This document shows positions 10,024-18,729 of a DNA stretch of 64,000 nt, one piece after another. The stretch comes from Zoogloea sp. (GTDB lineage: Bacteria > Pseudomonadota > Gammaproteobacteria > Burkholderiales > Rhodocyclaceae). Under the pieces are notes generated by a model, which saw nothing but the letters and a program-made list of their open reading frames with translations, did no database searches and was not told the DNA's origin. Numbering within the stretch: the first letter of the stretch is position 1; each line of letters starts with the position of its first letter. The position numbers and the translations under genes were made by a program. The stretch is taken from positions 49,633 through 113,632 of the forward strand of contig NZ_JAQUVG010000001.1 in the NCBI RefSeq assembly GCF_028693495.1. Direction: 5' to 3'.

Positions 10024-10050
10024 TATAAAAACGAACAAGGCTGTTTTATT
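10024..10050. promoter_or_regulatory. AT-rich operator-like element, copy 2
   Basis: AAAAACGAACAAGGCTGTTT (reverse complement AAACAGCCTTGTTCGTTTTT). Confidence 0.55.
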
Positions 10051-10354
10051 TATTTTGCGGTGCAAGGCCAAGCAGGCGTCAGTGTCCCGCCCGGGGCAGA
10101 TCCTCAACTTCAGTGGAGCCGGGGTAAAACCCCGGTCCCTTCCGGTCTGGGAGTACGTCGGATGTATCAGCAAGCCCTTTTCCTGTCCGTCCTGCGGTCT
10201 GCTGGCCGGATTTCCTCCTGATTCTTTCTGCGAGTCTGCGTTCTGCCATATGCGCCCTGCAGGGGTGGATCCGTGTGGCTGCAGCGCCAAAAACCCCCGC
10301 TGATCCGATGGGATCGATTTGCCCTGGAAGGGAGAAAGGATGACAAACCAACTT

Positions 10355-10385
10355 AAATAAAAATAGGTTTGATTGTTTTGTTTCG
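10355..10385. promoter_or_regulatory. AT-rich operator-like element, copy 3
   Basis: AAATAGGTTTGATTGTTTTGTTTCGGGG, closely matching copy 1 (GATTGTTTTGCTTTCGGG). Confidence 0.55.
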
Positions 10386-10428
10386 GGGCTTCAGAGAGTG
10401 CCGATCCACACATCAGGAGGAGAAAATA

Positions 10429-12054
10429 GTGAACAAGAACAAGGGCAAGCACCCCATCAACACACGCGGTACCTGGCGCCTGCTGGCGGGCGCAGCCTTG
10501 GTGCTGGCGGCCTTTCCAGCCAGTGCCTTCGAAATAGAGACTGGCAATCCGGACGTCAAGATCCGCTGGGACAACACCCTCAAGTACAACGCCGGCTGGC
10601 GTGCCGAGGGGCGCGACGACAAGCTCGGCGACGCCTGGATTGGCCAGGCCACCAACCATGGCTGGGATACCGGGGATCTGGTCACCAACCGTTTTGACCT
10701 GCTCTCCGAATTCGACTTCGTTTACAAGGAAAAACACGGCTTCCGCATCTCGGCAGCCGCCTGGAACGATTTCGCCTATACCGACCGGGTCACGCCCAAT
10801 CCCAAGCTCGGGGGCACCACGGCCTATCCGAACAACCGCTTCACCAAGCACGTGGAGCGCTGGTACAAGGGTTCGGGCGAACTGCTGGACGCCTTCGTCT
10901 TCACTCGGCTGGACATCGGTGCGATGCCGGTGAACGTCCGGGTCGGGCGCCACAACGTGTACTGGGGCGAGTCCCTGTTCACCTTTGCCAATAGCATTGC
11001 CTACGGGCAGGGGCCCCTCGACTTGCGCAAGGCCACCTCCACCCCGGGGGTTGAGGCCAAGGAGCTGTTCCTGCCCCAGAACCAGGTTTCCCTGGGTGCC
11101 AAGCTCAACGATCAGATCAGCGTGGCGGCCAACTACTACATGGAGTGGGATCCCCACCGCTTTCCTGAAGGGGGTACCTACCTGGGCGGTTCAGACCTGA
11201 GCTACCTGGGCGGCACCAACGCCCAGGGCTACCCGGTGCTGGGTGACCTGTCCTCCGGCCCCTACCGCAAGCCGGGTAATACCGGCAGCTGGGGCGTGAT
11301 GACCAAGATCCGTTCGGAGCTGGTCGGCGGGGATGTGGGTCTCTACTACCGCAATTTCGATGACCGTTACCCGACGATGATCAACGGGGGTAATTTCAGC
11401 TATCTGCAGAACGCCTATGCCAAAGACGTGAAGCTCTACGGCGTCAGTCTCTCCAAGCTGGTGGGATCGGTGTCCGTGGGTGCTGAGCTGTCCCGCCGGG
11501 AAGGTACCGCCCTGGCCACCAAGGGCTCGGCCGACCAGCTGGCCACCGGCAACACCTGGCACGCGCTGGTCAATGCGATCGCTTACATCGGCAAGACGCC
11601 CCTGTTCCATTCGGCACCCCTGTCGGTGGAGCTCAACTACGTGCGCCTGGATGGCGTGGACCGTCAGTCCAGACCCTACGTCAATCACGAGGACTATGGC
11701 TGCACCACCGGGAAGAAGACTGGCTGTGCCACCGACGATGCCTTCGGCCTGAACGTGGCCTTCACGCCGACCTGGTTCCAGGTCGTGCCGGGGATCGACG
11801 TGACCATGCCCATCAACTACGGTCGGGGCCTCAAGGGCAACACCGTGACCCCCATGGGGCCCGGTGAGAACGCCGGTTCCTGGAGCGTGGGTGTGGGTCT
11901 CGACGTATTCGCCAAGTACCTGGTCAACCTCTCCTACAACGATTACTTCGGCGGTTACGGGGTAACCAACGGTGTATGGAACGGGACCGCCAACGGCAGT
12001 GGCGTCTATCGCGACCGTGGCTGGGTGTCCCTGACCCTCAAGGCCACCTTCTGA
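10429..12054 (+). CDS. DUF1302 family outer-membrane-like protein
   Basis: Signal peptide, then FEIETGNPDVKIRWDNTLKYNAGWRAEGRDD; RVGRHNVYWGESLF; C-terminal LTLKATF beta-strand. GTG start after AGGAGG. Confidence 0.88.
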   Translation: MNKNKGKHPINTRGTWRLLAGAALVLAAFPASAFEIETGNPDVKIRWDNTLKYNAGWRAEGRDDKLGDAWIGQATNHGWDTGDLVTNRFDLLSEFDFVYKEKHGFRISAAAWNDFAYTDRVTPNPKLGGTTAYPNNRFTKHVERWYKGSGELLDAFVFTRLDIGAMPVNVRVGRHNVYWGESLFTFANSIAYGQGPLDLRKATSTPGVEAKELFLPQNQVSLGAKLNDQISVAANYYMEWDPHRFPEGGTYLGGSDLSYLGGTNAQGYPVLGDLSSGPYRKPGNTGSWGVMTKIRSELVGGDVGLYYRNFDDRYPTMINGGNFSYLQNAYAKDVKLYGVSLSKLVGSVSVGAELSRREGTALATKGSADQLATGNTWHALVNAIAYIGKTPLFHSAPLSVELNYVRLDGVDRQSRPYVNHEDYGCTTGKKTGCATDDAFGLNVAFTPTWFQVVPGIDVTMPINYGRGLKGNTVTPMGPGENAGSWSVGVGLDVFAKYLVNLSYNDYFGGYGVTNGVWNGTANGSGVYRDRGWVSLTLKATF

Positions 12055-12101
12055 TTCCGGAGTCCGCTCCGAAACGATCCGACGAAGAAAAGGTTATCTC
12101 C

Positions 12102-13487
12102 ATGAACATGCAAGTCAAAACCCTGACCCTGATGATTGCCGTGGGTCTGTCTGGCCTTGCCTCCGCGGCGGCCACCCCCGAAGAGATCAAGCAGCTCGGC
12201 ACTACCCTGACCCCCTGGGGGGCGATCAAGGCAGGCAATGCCGATGGCAGCATCCCGGCCTACACCGGTGGCATCGAGCCCCCGGCCAGCTACGACCCCA
12301 AGAAGCCCCAGTTCCGCCCGGATCCCTTTGCCAGCGAGAAGCCCCTGTTCTCCATCACGGCCGCCAACATGGCCAAATACGAGGACAAGCTGAGTGCCGG
12401 CCAGAAGGAGATGCTCAAGAAGTACTCCACCTACCGGATTGACGTTTATCCCAGCCACCGGACGGCCAAGTATCCCAAGTACGTCATCGACAACACCCTG
12501 AAGAATGCGGCTTCCTGCCAGCTGGCCCCCAGCCTGCTGCAACTGGCCGGCACCTGCTTCGGGGGGGTGCCCTTCCCGATTCCCAAGAACGGTTCCGAGG
12601 TGATGTGGAACCGGACGATGAAGTACGACCAGTACGCCTACCAGTCCCCGGGGCAGACCTCCACCCTGGTGGACCGCAGCGGCCGGCGCATCGAGACCGG
12701 CGCGTTCGCCTACTGGCAGACCTTCCCGACCTATGAGCCGGGCCGGACCAAACCGATTGCCGCCGACGAGATGCTGGAGTACGGCCGGGTGGACTGGACC
12801 GGGCCGACCCGCAAGGCTGGCGAGAAGCTGGTCCTGCACGACTCCGTCGACATGCAGAACGTCGGCCGCCGTTCCTGGAGCTATCTGCCGGGTCAGCGCC
12901 GGGTCAAGCTGTCCCCGGACGTGGCCTATGACACCCCCAGCCCGGCCGGTGGCGGCATCGGCACCGTGGATGACACCCAGGTCTTCTACGGCGCCCAGGA
13001 CCGCTACAACTACAAGCTGGTCGGCAAGAAGGAGATGTTCATTCCCTACAACACCTTCAAGCTCCACGACGAAAAGCAGTGCTCGGCCGACAAGGTGTTC
13101 ACCCCCAACCACCTCAACCCGGACTGCGTCCGTTGGGAGCTGCACCGGGTGTGGGTGGTGGAAGCCACCCTCAAGGAAGGCAAGCGCCACATCTACCCGC
13201 GCCGCACCTTCTACTGGGATGAGGACATCCCTGCCGTGGGCATGGCCGACAACTATGACGATGCCGGCAAGGTGTATCGGGTCACCCAGGGGCATTACTA
13301 CCCCTTCTATGAAACCACGGGCCACAACACCCATGAGTTCGTGGTCCATGACCTGAACAGCGGTGGCTATGTGCGCCAGGCCTACACGGTGGCTGGCGCC
13401 GGCATGATGACGGTGACCAAGCCGTCCGATGCCAAACCGGCGGGTTTCTATGATTCTGCCGCGCTGAGCCAGGAAGGCGTGCGCTAA
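12102..13487 (+). CDS. DUF1329 family exported protein
   Basis: Signal peptide; EEIKQLGTTLTPWGAIKAGNADGSIPAYTGG; RRTFYWDED. Confidence 0.9.
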   Translation: MNMQVKTLTLMIAVGLSGLASAAATPEEIKQLGTTLTPWGAIKAGNADGSIPAYTGGIEPPASYDPKKPQFRPDPFASEKPLFSITAANMAKYEDKLSAGQKEMLKKYSTYRIDVYPSHRTAKYPKYVIDNTLKNAASCQLAPSLLQLAGTCFGGVPFPIPKNGSEVMWNRTMKYDQYAYQSPGQTSTLVDRSGRRIETGAFAYWQTFPTYEPGRTKPIAADEMLEYGRVDWTGPTRKAGEKLVLHDSVDMQNVGRRSWSYLPGQRRVKLSPDVAYDTPSPAGGGIGTVDDTQVFYGAQDRYNYKLVGKKEMFIPYNTFKLHDEKQCSADKVFTPNHLNPDCVRWELHRVWVVEATLKEGKRHIYPRRTFYWDEDIPAVGMADNYDDAGKVYRVTQGHYYPFYETTGHNTHEFVVHDLNSGGYVRQAYTVAGAGMMTVTKPSDAKPAGFYDSAALSQEGVR

Positions 13488-13495
13488 GACGGTCA

Positions 13496-13534
13496 GGGGC
13501 CGGACGGCAAGCGCCGTTGCGGCCCCGATCTTTT
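13496..13534 (+). terminator. strong hairpin plus T-tract after DUF1329
   Basis: GGGGCCG-g-ACGGC...GCCGT-t-g-CGGCCCC followed by GATCTTTT. Confidence 0.55.
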
Positions 13535-13552
13535 CACGGAAAGGAATGTTCC

Positions 13553-14065
13553 ATGACGAGTACTACCGTCGACCTGGCGCGCCTCCAGGCCGAGGTGGCT
13601 GATCTGGCCGCCCGGCGTGACATCCATGCGGCCCTCAACCACTACATGCGTGGCCAGGACCGCCTGCTGCCGGACACCCAGCGCCTGGCTTTTCATCCGG
13701 ATGCCTGGGTGGATTGTGGCCTCTTTGCCGGGCCCGCCGCCGACTTCATCGATTTCGCCCAGGGCTTTCTGGCCGCCTGCGATGCCAGCCAGCACCTGAT
13801 CGGGCAGGTCAGCCTCCACATCGAGGGTTCGCGGGCCACCGGGGAAGTCTATTTCCTGGCCCAGCACCGGATTACCGAGAACGGCGAAAAAAAGGACCTC
13901 TTCGTGGCAGGCCGCTACCAGGACGAGTACGAGGACCGGGGTGAGGGCTGGAAGATCGCGCGGCGCAAGGAGATCGTGGACTGGGCCCGCACCGACCCGG
14001 CCGCCGACAGTTTCCTGAAGGAGCAGACCGCCCTGCACCTGGCCGCCCGGGGCGAGCGGGGCTGA
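13553..14065 (+). CDS. SnoaL/NTF2-fold family protein
   Basis: LAARRDIHAALNHYMRGQDRLLPDTQRLAFHPDAWVDCG... typical SnoaL_4-type pattern. Confidence 0.8.
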   Translation: MTSTTVDLARLQAEVADLAARRDIHAALNHYMRGQDRLLPDTQRLAFHPDAWVDCGLFAGPAADFIDFAQGFLAACDASQHLIGQVSLHIEGSRATGEVYFLAQHRITENGEKKDLFVAGRYQDEYEDRGEGWKIARRKEIVDWARTDPAADSFLKEQTALHLAARGERG

Positions 14066-14090
14066 GCAGTCGGGTGCTGCATTGCAATAT

Positions 14091-14116
14091 AAAAAATACA
14101 AACAAATCTGTTTGTA
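14091..14116. promoter_or_regulatory. AT-rich operator-like element, copy 4, with perfect 8-bp dyad arms
   Basis: TACAAACA-AATC-TGTTTGTA at 14097-14116, embedded in AT-rich tract. Confidence 0.65.
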
Positions 14117-14204
14117 ATGCGGTAGTCTTCACTTCGTACCGCGACAAGAGATGAATGGGCTGGCCTGGTCAGACCCGTCACATGAAGCACCAAGGAGGAA
14201 GGAC

Positions 14205-15626
14205 ATGAATCATCCCGCCGAGCACATCGCTCCCGGCGCAGCCCGCTGCCCCGGCCCGAGCACTGCGGAGATCATCCGTGCCGATGGCGATCAGCCACCG
14301 GCCCATCTGACGGTTCCCAGTTACGAATTCATCGGTGACCGGGACATTCCCTTTGCCCGCTACACCTCCCGCCAGTTTCATGAGCTGGAAAAAGAGCGGC
14401 TGTGGACCCGGGTCTGGCAATGGGCGTGCCGGGAAGACGACATTCCCGGGCCGGGCGATTACTTCGTTTACGAAATCACCGACAAGTCGGTGCTCATCGT
14501 CCGCACCGAGAGCGGTGCCATAAAGGCCTACCCCAACGCCTGCCTGCACCGGGGCACCCAGCTCAAGCCCGCCGGCTCGGCCGGTCGTTCGAAGAACCTG
14601 CGCTGTCCCTTCCACGGCTTCACCTGGAGCCTCGAGGGCGCCCTGGAGGACGTGCCCTGCCGCTGGGATTTCCCCCATGTTCAGGATGAAACCTTCCGTC
14701 TGCCCGAGCTGAAGGTGGACACCTGGGGTGGTTTCGTCTTCATCAACTTCGACCAGGATGCCCCGCCGCTCGCCGAACATCTGGGTGTGCTGCCCGAGCA
14801 TTTTGCCAAATGGGACCTGGCGGCCAAGTTCACCGCCCGCCACGTGCGCAAGCTGCTGCCGGCCAACTGGAAGGCCTGCCTGGAAGCATTCCTGGAGTCC
14901 TACCACGTGCTTGAGACCCATCCTCAAGGTGTGCTCACCGTGGGGGATGCCAACAGCCAGTACGACATCTACGGGGATAACTTGTCCCGCTTCGTTCATC
15001 TGGTGGGCTATCCCAGCCCCCACCTCAAGGAGAGCTTCAGCCAGCAGCAGATCCTCGATGCCCTGCTGGGCGAGGGAGTGGTGGAAGGCGTCGCTGAAGG
15101 GGCCGACAAGCTGCGGGTGCCGGAGGGTCAGACTGCCCGGCAGGTGTTCGCCACACACCTCCAGGGGATGTTCGGCCAGGCCTACGGCAGGGATTTCTCC
15201 CATCTGAGCATCTCCGAGACCATCGACGCCATCGAATACTGCCTGTTTCCGAACACCTGCCTGTTCCCGTCCCTGTTGTTCCCCATGGTCTATCGCTTCC
15301 GTCCCAATGGGGATGATCCGGACTCCTGCATCTTCGACCTGCTGTTCCTGCAGCCGGTGCCGGACTCGGGCGTTCGTCCCGATCCGGCGGAGGTCATCGA
15401 GCTCGGTTTCGAGCAGTCCTTCCACGAGGTGCCGGGCTTCGATCCGGGCTTGGCCACCATCTACGACCAGGACACCGGCAACCTGATCGGCCAGCAGCGG
15501 GGCTTCAAGTCCAGCACCAAGCCGGGCCAGACCCTCGGCAATTACCAGGAAGTGCGGATCCGCCAGCTTCACCAGACCCTCGACAAATACCTGAATGCCC
15601 CCATCCGGCAGGGAGAACGTGCATGA
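14205..15626 (+). CDS. Rieske non-heme iron oxygenase, alpha subunit
   Basis: CLHRGTQLKPAGSAGRSKNLRCPFHGFTW Rieske motif; NWKACLEAFLESYHVLETHP iron site. Confidence 0.93.
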   Translation: MNHPAEHIAPGAARCPGPSTAEIIRADGDQPPAHLTVPSYEFIGDRDIPFARYTSRQFHELEKERLWTRVWQWACREDDIPGPGDYFVYEITDKSVLIVRTESGAIKAYPNACLHRGTQLKPAGSAGRSKNLRCPFHGFTWSLEGALEDVPCRWDFPHVQDETFRLPELKVDTWGGFVFINFDQDAPPLAEHLGVLPEHFAKWDLAAKFTARHVRKLLPANWKACLEAFLESYHVLETHPQGVLTVGDANSQYDIYGDNLSRFVHLVGYPSPHLKESFSQQQILDALLGEGVVEGVAEGADKLRVPEGQTARQVFATHLQGMFGQAYGRDFSHLSISETIDAIEYCLFPNTCLFPSLLFPMVYRFRPNGDDPDSCIFDLLFLQPVPDSGVRPDPAEVIELGFEQSFHEVPGFDPGLATIYDQDTGNLIGQQRGFKSSTKPGQTLGNYQEVRIRQLHQTLDKYLNAPIRQGERA

Positions 15627-16408
15627 GCAAACTGCAAGACAAGGTTGCGCTGGTGACCGGTGCCGCCTCGGGCATCGGCGCCGGCATCGCCCGCCGCTTC
15701 ATCGCCGACGGTGCGAAGGTGCTGCTGACCGACATCAATGACACCGCCGGCGCTGCCCTGGCCGACGAACTCGGCCCGAACGCGGCCTACCTGAGCCTCG
15801 ATGTCCGCGAGGAGGCTGCCTGGCAGCAGGCCGTCGCCCACGTGGAGCAGCGCTGGGGCCGGCTCGACATCCTGGTGAACAATGCCGGCATCTCCTTCCC
15901 GGCCCACATCGAGGCGGCGACTCTGGAGGACTGGCGCAATCACATGCGGGTCCATGGGGAAGGCACCTTCCTGGGCTGCAAGTACGGCGTTGGCAGCATG
16001 AAGACGACCGGCGGCGGCGCGATCATCAACATCTCCTCGGTGGAGAGCATCCGCCCAGGCCCCTTGTTCACCGCTTACGGTGCGGCCAAGGCAGCCCAGG
16101 ACGCGGTCACCAAGACAGTGGCCCTGTATTGTGGCGAACAGCATTACAACATCCGCTGCAACTCGGTGCACCCGGCGGCCACCCGCACCCCCAACCTGCA
16201 GCAGTATCTCGATGCCTCCGACGATCCAGCCCGCCTGGAGGCGATCTACGCCGGCATGCAGCCCCTCGACCGGATCGCCGAGGTGAGCGAGATCGCCGCG
16301 GCGGTGGCCTTCCTGGCCAGTGACGAGGCCAGTTTCATGACCGGTCACCAGATGTACGTGGATGGCGGCGTGCTGGCGAAGCCCTATCCGGCGGGGGAAG
16401 GCGCATGA
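15623..16408 (+). CDS. SDR-family oxidoreductase
   Basis: TGAASGIGAGIA; NNAGISF; YGAAK; GEGTFLGCKYG shared with 2260 SDR; ATGA overlap with upstream gene. Confidence 0.92.
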   Translation: MSKLQDKVALVTGAASGIGAGIARRFIADGAKVLLTDINDTAGAALADELGPNAAYLSLDVREEAAWQQAVAHVEQRWGRLDILVNNAGISFPAHIEAATLEDWRNHMRVHGEGTFLGCKYGVGSMKTTGGGAIINISSVESIRPGPLFTAYGAAKAAQDAVTKTVALYCGEQHYNIRCNSVHPAATRTPNLQQYLDASDDPARLEAIYAGMQPLDRIAEVSEIAAAVAFLASDEASFMTGHQMYVDGGVLAKPYPAGEGA

Positions 16409-16938
16409 GCATGGACCTCGCCCAACTGGAACAGGCTTTCGCCGAGATGCAGGCCAAGCAGGACCTGCATGAGCTCAACGTGCGCTACGCCAACGGTGTG
16501 GACCGGCGTGACCGGGCCCTGCTGGAGACCCTGTGGTGGCCGGATTCGGTGATCGACTTCGGCCTCTTCGTGGGCAGCGGTGAACAGTTTGCCGAGATCA
16601 TCAGTGCGCCTAACCCAGCCGTGGAGATCACCTACCACTTCGCCTCCAACGAGCTTTTCGAGGTGGACGGTGACCGGGCCACCGGCCGCAGCTACGTCCT
16701 CGGCATGAGCGTGGTGCTCGCCGAGGATGGCAGCAAGAGCGACCAACTGGTCGGTGGCCGTTACCTGGACAAGTACGAGCGGCGGGGCGGCGTCTGGAAA
16801 TTCACCCATCGCCTCTTCGTGGTGGACTGGATGAACAGCCAGCCCGACAACGCCGTCTGGGATGCGGGCATCGGAGCGGCGGCCCAGCGCGGTCGTGCCG
16901 GCCTCGATGACGTGTCTTATACCTTCTTCAAATCCTGA
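16405..16938 (+). CDS. SnoaL/NTF2-fold family protein
   Basis: LHELNVRYANGVDRRDRALLETLWWPDSVIDFG. Confidence 0.82.
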   Translation: MSMDLAQLEQAFAEMQAKQDLHELNVRYANGVDRRDRALLETLWWPDSVIDFGLFVGSGEQFAEIISAPNPAVEITYHFASNELFEVDGDRATGRSYVLGMSVVLAEDGSKSDQLVGGRYLDKYERRGGVWKFTHRLFVVDWMNSQPDNAVWDAGIGAAAQRGRAGLDDVSYTFFKS

Positions 16939-16955
16939 TGCGGCAGGAGCACACC

Positions 16956-17285
16956 ATGAGCCATTCCTTCCATACCGTCTTTCCGGTGGCGGACCTGCCG
17001 CCCGGAGCCAGCAAGGCCGTCCAGATCGATGGCCACAACATTCTTGTCGGCAACTCCGCCGGGGAGTTCTTTGCGGTGCAGAACCGCTGCACCCACCAGG
17101 ACTCCCCGCTCGAAGGCGGCCGGATCCGCAACGGCCTGATTGCCTGTCCCCTCCACGGGGTGATGTTCGACGTCAAGACCGGCTGCGGCCGGGGCCAGAT
17201 GGGACGGGTGCCCCTGCGCACCTACGCGCTGCAGGTGTCGGACGGGCAGATCCAGGTGTCCGTGGACGCCCCGGTGGCCGCCTGA
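16956..17285 (+). CDS. Rieske [2Fe-2S] ferredoxin
   Basis: CTHQDSPLEGGRIRNGLIACPLHGVMFD; about 110 aa. Confidence 0.92.
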   Translation: MSHSFHTVFPVADLPPGASKAVQIDGHNILVGNSAGEFFAVQNRCTHQDSPLEGGRIRNGLIACPLHGVMFDVKTGCGRGQMGRVPLRTYALQVSDGQIQVSVDAPVAA

Positions 17286-17295
17286 GGGTAAGCAC

Positions 17296-18729
17296 ATGAA
17301 CGAGCGCATTCCGATGCCCCTGATCCCCGGCGACTATGCCGGGCTGCCCCCGGGGGCAGCCCGCTGTCCCGGGCCCAGTGTTCAGGACATCGTGGCCCGG
17401 GACGCGGTGCCTGCGCCGCAGATCCTCCGCGAGTCCCACTACGAGTTCCTTGGCGAGACAGACATCGATTACCGCCGCTACACCTCCCGGGAGCACTACG
17501 AGCAGGAGATGACCCATCTCTGGGCGAAGACCTGGCAATGGGCCTGCCGTGAGGAGCACATCCCCCAGGTGGGCGACTACTACGTGTATGAGATCGGCCA
17601 TCATTCGGTGCTGGTGGTGCGCACCGGGGAGGGCATCAAGGCCTATTACAACTCCTGCCTGCACCGGGGCACCAAGCTGCGCCCGGAGGAGGGGATGGGT
17701 TCGGCCCAGGAGCTGCGCTGTCCCTTCCACGGCTGGACGTGGACCCTGGAGGGCGCCCTCAAGAGCGTGCCCTGCGCTTGGGATTTCCCTCACGTAAAGC
17801 CGGAGACCTATCGTCTGCCGGAGTTGCGGGTGGGCCTGTGGGGGGGCTTCGTGTTCATCAATCTGGACGAAAACGCGCCGTCCCTGGAAAGCTATCTGGA
17901 GGTGCTGCCCGAGCACTTCCGTGACTGGGACCTGGGCCAGCGCTACACCGAACTGCACATGGGCAAGATCCTGCCGTGCAACTGGAAGACCGGGCTGGAG
18001 GCCTTCATTGAGTCCTACCACGTCCTCGAGACCCATCCCCAGCTACTCCATGGTACCGGCGACGCCAACGTCCAGTACGACGTGTATGGCGACCACGTGA
18101 CCCGCTTCTATGCCGTGGGTGGGGTTAACAGCCCCCATCTGGATGAGCCTCTCAGCGAGCAGGCGTTGGTGGACAGCATGCTGATCGGTGACCGCTCGGT
18201 AGTGAATGACGCGCTGGTGGTGGGCGAGGGGGAGACCGCCCGCACCGTGATGGCCCGCTTCCTCCGCAAGGTGCTGGGTGACAAGTACGGTAGCGACCTC
18301 TCCGGGGTGTCCGATGCGGAGATGATCGACACCATCGAATACCACCTGTTTCCCAACATGGTGCTGTTCCCGGGGGTGTCCCTGCCGATGGTCTACCGCT
18401 TCCGTCCCCTCAAGGACGACCCGGAGCGCTGCCTGTTCGAAATCCTGTTCCTGCGTCCGCTGCCGGAGCAGGGCCTGCCTCCCGATCCTCCCGAGATGGT
18501 GCTGGTGGGAGAAGAGGAATCCTACTCGGTGGTCAAGGCCCTGGACCCGGTGCTGGCCCGGGTCTACGACCAGGACACCGCCAACCTGCGGGCCCAGCAG
18601 CAGGGTTTCCGGGCCTCGAAGAAGCCTGGCCAGACCCTCGGCAACTACCAGGAAGTCCGCATCCGCCATTTTGAACGGGCTGTGGACCGCTATCTGGCCC
18701 GTGGCTTCAGCAAGGAAGAAAACCGATGA
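17296..18729 (+). CDS. Rieske oxygenase alpha subunit (paralogue A of tandem pair)
   Basis: CLHRGTKLRPEEGMGSAQELRCPFHGWTW; NWKTGLEAFIESYHVLETHP. Confidence 0.94.
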   Translation: MNERIPMPLIPGDYAGLPPGAARCPGPSVQDIVARDAVPAPQILRESHYEFLGETDIDYRRYTSREHYEQEMTHLWAKTWQWACREEHIPQVGDYYVYEIGHHSVLVVRTGEGIKAYYNSCLHRGTKLRPEEGMGSAQELRCPFHGWTWTLEGALKSVPCAWDFPHVKPETYRLPELRVGLWGGFVFINLDENAPSLESYLEVLPEHFRDWDLGQRYTELHMGKILPCNWKTGLEAFIESYHVLETHPQLLHGTGDANVQYDVYGDHVTRFYAVGGVNSPHLDEPLSEQALVDSMLIGDRSVVNDALVVGEGETARTVMARFLRKVLGDKYGSDLSGVSDAEMIDTIEYHLFPNMVLFPGVSLPMVYRFRPLKDDPERCLFEILFLRPLPEQGLPPDPPEMVLVGEEESYSVVKALDPVLARVYDQDTANLRAQQQGFRASKKPGQTLGNYQEVRIRHFERAVDRYLARGFSKEENR

